From Ceraceosorus guamensis (Eukaryota; Basidiomycota; Exobasidiomycetes; Ceraceosorales; Ceraceosoraceae), in the NCBI RefSeq assembly GCF_003144195.1, contig NW_020290002.1:310001-374000 (forward strand): a stretch of DNA of 64,000 nucleotides, in the 5' to 3' direction. A program made the position numbers and the translations under genes. Below the pieces are notes generated by a model, which was given only the letters and a program-made list of their open reading frames with translations, was not told where the DNA came from and ran no database searches. Below, in pieces: positions 59,137-64,000 of the stretch (position 1 is its first letter; every line of letters starts with the position of its first letter).

Positions 59137-60851
59137 GTCCAAGAGAGGTGTGAGCGTGTTCCTCTCTACGTGTCGGCTCCAGGACCGAAAGTGACAGGTA
59201 TAGTGATTGCGTCGGAGGCAGTACCGCCCGTCGGAGGAGCAGGTGACGCTGTCTAGTGGCTCCAGTGGCGGTAAAGCACCGGTCGATGCCGAGTAAGAAA
59301 ATGAGCGACGACACTAAATCGATGACTGGGATGCCATGAAGAGTTGTGCGTAGATGAGAGATCAGCGGTGGAAAGGAGTGGCGAGTGGATGACGAACAGC
59401 AACGGAAGTGTACGCGTGTAGAGTCTTGAGTTTGGGTTGACGATTGTTGATGTAGGTACCGGTATCCAAACCAAGGATCCGCACCCGCGATTGAGCTTCC
59501 CGCGAGCCAAGCGCGCGCACAGGCAGATCGAAGGGCATGTGAGGGTATCGGCGCGGGGTGGAAGTCGGGGGCGCGCCACCGTGCATGCATGCAGCATGCA
59601 GTGCGTACGTGCTGTGTGGAATGCCTATCTATATGCTGGGCGCGCGACTCGTCAACGTTGAAAGCCGCCGGCGCCTGGCAGAGGGGGACGCGCGATTCAA
59701 GATTCGTCAAGATTAATTCATGATTCAAGATTGACTTATTGGACTGCCTCTTTGGGCTGGCATATTCAAGATCGAGTACCTGCAGCGGAACATACAATCA
59801 AGAACCTCGAATGATGAATGTTGAATACAAACAACATTCATGATTCAAAGAGTCAAAAGCGTGAGATTCGACGTACTCAGGACACCAGACTAGGCTCACA
59901 GTTTGCTGCAGGGATGTGCAAGCTTTCACACTTTCTTGACCAGCAGCTAGCTAATCCGCACATTCTTGATTCAAGATTGTGTGATGCGAGTTGTAATCGC
60001 GAGTCGGTTTTGAATGCACAGTCAAAGTTGTGAGTCAAAGCAATCACGAAGGCGAATCTCTTGAATGCGACTTCATGTTGCGAAGGCCGTGCAGCAGTAT
60101 TTGGTTGGCTGTGGATCCTCATCCTCCATCAGCAGCACAATTTTGGATCAAGTCGCCTGCTTGAATGCACAAGCACCTGCTGGGGCAGCATACATGCATG
60201 CATGCTATTGGCGATGATGTGAAGGGGGAGGCAGCAGCCGCAATGAAGACCGCTTGCTCGCTCTTCCAAGACGAGTCGTGGGGGCGGTTTCGCACGCCAA
60301 GCGGACCTGACATTGATCGCTTCACGGTGAGCGGCAACTTGCCACATGCCGCGACACGAACGGTTCCTGGTGCAGTCCATGCTGAAAGATTACAAGCTAT
60401 CCATTTCGCGTGCCTCGCCCATCAGGTATCCCAGAGCTGTTCGAAGCAAAGAAGATGCAAATTGATGAGATCTTGATCTTGAATTTTGAATGATCAATTT
60501 GAGATCTTGATCTTGAATTTTGAATGCGTTGCGTGAGGATCGCCCGCGGATAGCGCGTGAGCCTTTGACGGACTGACTGACACGTGACCGTGATATCATG
60601 CGACTCCACCTAAGCACGCATACGTCCAGCGCGATACACTTGCTCTTGACTGCCGCCGCCCTGCCTCCCTTCTATCTGATCCGAGACGATCGTCCTCACC
60701 CACCCGACATCACACTTTGCATCTCAACGAGGCTCTGCGATCGCTTCAGCAGCTCCATGTGTCGCCAGTCTCAGCAAGCTTTGACTCCGTATGCTCGTGG
60801 GCATGCATAGCTGATCCACCCTCTGTGACTGGACTTACCCCCTCAGTCAAT
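59137..60851. other. Divergent region between two J-domain genes, with a TTGAATC island
   Basis: 1.7 kb shared upstream region. At 59690-59850 and 60460-60530 it is built largely from words such as ATTCAAGATTCGTCAAGATTAATTCATGATTCAAG and AATTTTGAATG. At 59578-59605 there is a GTGCATGCATGCAGCATGCAG cluster. No gene is recognised; the 60717 frame runs into the second J-domain gene without a stop but begins before a plausible presequence. Confidence 0.5.
60467..60526 (+). repeat. Tandem 26-bp duplication (period 34)
   Basis: Two identical 26-bp copies, each starting GAGATCTTGATCTTGAAT and ending TTTTGAATG, at 60467-60492 and 60501-60526, separated by ATCAATTT. It is itself made of TTGAAT/CTTGA words. 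Confidence 0.85.
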
Positions 60852-62024
60852 ATGACCAGCTTGCACACGTCCGCTCGATCAGCTCACCACGTCTGTCTCT
60901 GGTGCGCAACCAGTACATCGGCAACGAGCATCGCATCATCCTCACGGCTGACCTTGGAGCGCAATCCGAGCAAAGCGAATGGTTTCATCCGAGCGCAGTC
61001 CAGTCTAACTCGCGTCTCGGCAAGGGTGCGACTGGCCGCGAGCCTTCCAGCTCGACCAGACCACAGCTTTGCAGCATCTCAAAGAGGCGCTCACACAGCT
61101 TCTGCATTGGAAGACGGTCTTTCCGAGGACGATGCTGCGACTGGAAATGCTGAGCAGAGGAGTACCTTTGCTCGAAGATCGATGAACAGACACGCCGGAC
61201 ATGCAAGATCTGCTCACTCGCAAATCGCTGGCTCGGAAGACAGCAGCCTCAGTGACCTTGCCTTTCCCACCTCTTGCGATTTCACCCCGTATGACGTCTT
61301 TCATCTTCCCAAAACTGCAAGCTCTTTGGACATCAAAGCGCGCTACTACGATCTGGTACGCTTGTATCATCCAGACAAGCAAGCAGCGAATTATGTGGAG
61401 GGAACACCGTTGACGGCAGAGATGGAGAGGCAACGTCGTCAAGAGTGGGAAGTGATGCAACAAGCGTACGAGCTGCTGAAGCATGATCATCGAAGGAGGA
61501 GGTACGATGCGTCGGGAATCGGCTGGACGGCGGGAATCGGCAGCGCAGTGCGAGGCTCGACGTCTCCTTGGCACGGAGCACCAAGCGCGAGGAAAGGCTG
61601 GGAATTTAGGGGCAGCGGCCACGACGGCTTCGGCTGGCAATCCTACGCCAAAGCGCAAGGCTCTCCTCACGACTTTTACGGCTCCAATCCCGCTCCAGAT
61701 CCCAAGAGCGGACCGCGATACATGCCCAACGCCCATTTCTTTCTGGCCGTCGGAGGCCTGACGTGGTCGCTCGCAGCAGTGCAGTACGTGAGGCTGGCCA
61801 ACGAATCCAAGGAGCGCAATGTGCAGCTGGAACAGAAGTCGGCATTGGCGGCGCAAAGCCTGGAAAGGGCCAGACAGCTGGCAAAGAGCAAAGAGGGAAA
61901 GAGTAGACTCGATAGCTTGCGAAGAAGGGCGCGCGAGCAGCAGCTGCTGGTGATGGACGACGAGAATGTTTGCTCGAGCGAAAGCGCTGTGAGCGTCTTG
62001 CCCGCGCCGTCTCACAGGTACTAG
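60852..62024 (+). CDS. Mitochondrial-type J-domain protein with one membrane segment
   Basis: Intronless frame, 390 aa from the ATG at 60852. The first ~70 residues are rich in Ser, Thr, Arg and Ala and nearly free of acidic residues, as in a mitochondrial presequence. The J-domain (about residues 150-225) is TPYDVFHLPKTASSLDIKARYY, then LVRLYHPDKQAANYVEG with an intact HPDK, then WEVMQQAYELLKHDHRRRRYD. Aromatic/Gly-rich sequence follows (FRGSGHDGFGWQSYAK), then a hydrophobic helix NAHFFLAVGGLTWSLAAVQY and a charged coiled-coil tail (KERNVQLEQKSALAAQSLER). The layout resembles fungal membrane-bound mitochondrial J-proteins. An upstream ATG at 60717 would add 45 residues that look non-coding. 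It diverges from another J-domain gene 1.7 kb away. Confidence 0.85.
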   Translation: MTSLHTSARSAHHVCLWCATSTSATSIASSSRLTLERNPSKANGFIRAQSSLTRVSARVRLAASLPARPDHSFAASQRGAHTASALEDGLSEDDAATGNAEQRSTFARRSMNRHAGHARSAHSQIAGSEDSSLSDLAFPTSCDFTPYDVFHLPKTASSLDIKARYYDLVRLYHPDKQAANYVEGTPLTAEMERQRRQEWEVMQQAYELLKHDHRRRRYDASGIGWTAGIGSAVRGSTSPWHGAPSARKGWEFRGSGHDGFGWQSYAKAQGSPHDFYGSNPAPDPKSGPRYMPNAHFFLAVGGLTWSLAAVQYVRLANESKERNVQLEQKSALAAQSLERARQLAKSKEGKSRLDSLRRRAREQQLLVMDDENVCSSESAVSVLPAPSHRY

Positions 62025-63164
62025 GAAAGCACATACACCAGCATGGTGACCGTACTCAGCCCGTTGCACACCAGCACGCATTCAAGCAGCACTTCGAGGG
62101 ATGCCATCCGCTTTCATCCTGCATTCTCTTTGTTCGATCTGCAGCATCCACTGCGAATAATGTACATTACAATCACTCACCAAGTCCAGGCAGTGCGCAG
62201 ACAAGGCTACCGCAGATGATGGAAGGCAAAAGGCGTAAGCTGTGACGCTCCCAGACCTGCTTTGAAAGCCTTGGATCCCAGTCTCGCTCAAAATGATCAG
62301 CCTCGCCTTTTCACTTGCTACGTCAAGCGCACTCCCTTGCGGGTTCATCATGACCCGCAGACGGGACGTAGCCGCATCTCGCAGGAGAACCATGGGATTG
62401 CCTCGGACGGCCTATTGCCATTGCCTTTTTGATGCATCTTTTCATTCTGCTGATTGACCTCCAAGTCTGACCGACTGCCTCACACCTTTTGGGGTGTCAG
62501 CGACTCACCCTTTGCATAGAGACCGCACGTGCCTGAGGACGGTACCTTTCCAAACCTGCCCCCAACATCTCACCGGCATTACGAGCTTACGAAGGAAATA
62601 ACTGGAACGACATGTCGAGCGGAACAGGTCGAGCAGCGTATCATGGAGCGCACGCGTATGGGCGCTCTCTAGCCGCTCGGTTTTGGCCGCTAGCAATAAA
62701 AGGTTTGCTCTTTCCTTCCCTCTCTCTCTCTTTTTGGGGGGTTGATGATCGCGGCTTCCTTGAAGAAAGCCCACATCATCTTGCCCTCATTAGCTACACA
62801 CTTGATCCTGAGACGATCATGGGGAAGTTTGCGCGGGCTGCGTTGAGCTCTGGCTGGATCGCGAATCGTGAAGCTGGAGTGGGATGGATGTGGAAGGAAG
62901 ACAGGGAAGGACTTTGCCGCACGCGCGCGTGCTGTAAGATATTTTTTCGCCGCCGCCGCCGCTGCTGCTGCCGCGCGCCACGGGTGCGCGTGTTGCGTGC
63001 ACGCCTTATGCCTCCCGGCGCCACGGCACGAGCAAGCACGCCACGGCGTGGTGCACGCCGAGCTGCCATGGAGCTTACGACTACGGTGAATCTGAATAGT
63101 TTGTCGGCATTGACCGTCATAATCAGCGTTCAGGCCATTCGACCTCCTCCAGCCTAGGCCTCGA
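62025..63164. other. Convergent 3' flanks and intergenic region
   Basis: Between the second J-domain gene (+) and the JmjC gene (-). It contains a (CGC)n/(TGC)n run at 62948-62972 and a TC-rich run near 62718-62735. An open frame at 62612-63157 (+) has no protein-like composition. No gene is recognised. Confidence 0.5.
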
Positions 63165-64000
63165 TCATCTGAACCATGAATTCACACTAGCACTCGTGCT
63201 GAGCGAGGCCACGCAGTGAAACCACCCCTGGGGTATGTACAGAGCATCGCCTGGCTCAAGGACGACGTGAGCAGCCTTCAAGGCGTGCTTGTGGGTGGCT
63301 TGAGCTAATGAGAGCGAATCGGTCTCGGTGCAATCTTTAGGAATCCCATCCAGAAGGGCCGCTTCGCTCGCCACTCTACTCGTGTTGGTCTGCGTACCTG
63401 TGCGGTTCAGGTGGAGCAAGTCCGCAGCTTCCGGTGGGAAGAAGTGTATGCGCTTGTGTCCAACGACTTTCCAGGGGGCAGCAAGGGATGTACGACGTCA
63501 CGCTACGCAATCGATTTGAACTTTGCTCTGCTGAACGCACCTTGCACAAAGAGATTGTGGTATGGATCGCGGTGTATGGGCGTAAAGGTGCCTTTGATGG
63601 AATGCGCTTCTTAGCATCCGACGCGCACGTTTCGCAACGCGCCACCACCCACACACACACACACACACACATACTCACCAGCACCTCCGACCCAAAGATT
63701 TCTGCCCCAATCTTCCCCGCCACCTTTGGCACCTTGCTTGACATGAGGCAAGGAAGGACAATCGGCTTCTAGCTCTTGACCCTGCGAAGAGCAGAAGCAG
63801 CGCGCTGTCAGGACTCTGAGGTGTGCAAAGGACCAAAGTCGCAAGCTGAAACCCACAAGATCTGCCAGAGGTTGTTGAGCTACGTAACCTACAAGCCGCT
63901 CCGAAGTGGGAGACCAAGGCAGACTTTGGCATATGAAGGACTCGATGAATGTGCCTGCGCATAGCCATGAGCGTCAAAGTGAGATGATGAGCAATCGAGC
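63165..64000 (-). CDS. JmjC-domain oxygenase (cupin-8 type), N-terminus outside window
   Basis: Fe(II)/2-oxoglutarate-dependent hydroxylase or demethylase of the small JMJD/FIH-like cupin-8 type; the 5' part lies beyond the right edge. Exons: about 63857-63954, 63679-63781, 63541-63609 (or 63606) and 63165-63466. Diagnostic pieces in order: RLVGYVAQQPLADL, NLWVGGAG, TPIHRDPYHNLFVQ with the iron ligands H-x-D, VVGHKRIHFFPPEAADLL (joined across an intron), and LEPGDALYIPQGWFHCVASL with the distal iron His, then SVNSWF close to the end. It could hydroxylate proteins or act on tRNA or histones; the sequence does not say which. A further upstream acceptor (CAG before 63954) indicates more exons outside the window. 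Confidence 0.88.
63651..63671. repeat. (AC)10 dinucleotide repeat in a JmjC intron
   Basis: Ten AC units. On the coding strand the short intron begins GTGAGTA(TG)n, so the repeat sits directly behind the donor site of a ~69-nt intron. Confidence 0.9.

Overview
The window is nuclear DNA of a filamentous or yeast-like fungus, most likely a basidiomycete of the smut lineage (Ustilaginomycotina). This placement is inference. It rests on genes dense on both strands, on many short GT-AG introns (about 60-110 nt, often GTGAGT, occasionally GTCAGT), on the presence of eIF3k and of a UDP-galactopyranose mutase, and on basidiomycete-style gene structures. I resolved 22 protein-coding genes. For most of them I followed the reading phase across every splice junction, and the totals close to whole codons. 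I saw no tRNA, rRNA, CRISPR array, transposon, LTR element or viral remnant.

Layout from left to right. 0-16 kb: a mitochondrial-type DEAD-box helicase cut by the left edge (-), a GH5 exo-beta-1,3-glucanase-like enzyme (+), an eight-exon universal-stress-protein-domain protein (+), a large Zn2Cys6 transcription factor (+), and an orphan 492-residue ORF (-). 16-29 kb: an F-box protein (+), eIF3k (-), a small HAD phosphatase (+), a membrane-anchored multicopper oxidase (-), and a secreted acid-phosphatase-type phosphoesterase (+). 29-42 kb: a uridine kinase/UPRT-like fusion (+), a small orphan protein (-), a secreted HsbA-type surface protein (-), a long gene-poor stretch (34.3-38.1 kb), a TMEM184/DUF300 membrane protein (+) and the mitochondrial fission protein MTFP1 (-). 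42-54 kb: a gene-poor stretch, a secreted GH43-type glycosidase (+), UDP-galactopyranose mutase (-), the ribosome-assembly factor Noc2 (+) and a short-chain dehydrogenase (-). 54-64 kb: the p24 cargo receptor Erv25 (-), two divergently oriented J-domain proteins, and a JmjC oxygenase cut by the right edge (-).

There is no obvious operon-like or biosynthetic cluster. Most genes are unrelated housekeeping neighbours. The secreted set (acid phosphatase, GH43 enzyme, HsbA, and the membrane-anchored oxidase) would suit a plant-surface or saprotrophic life, but that is inference. The least ordinary features are very small exons (11, 13, 17, 19, 20, 25 and 30 nt) that cut conserved catalytic motifs, a J-domain HPD motif whose Asp codon is made only by splicing, several stop-free introns whose length is a multiple of three, and recurrent intergenic islands built from TTGAATC/GATTCAAG-like words. 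I did not find a convincing novel multi-gene system.
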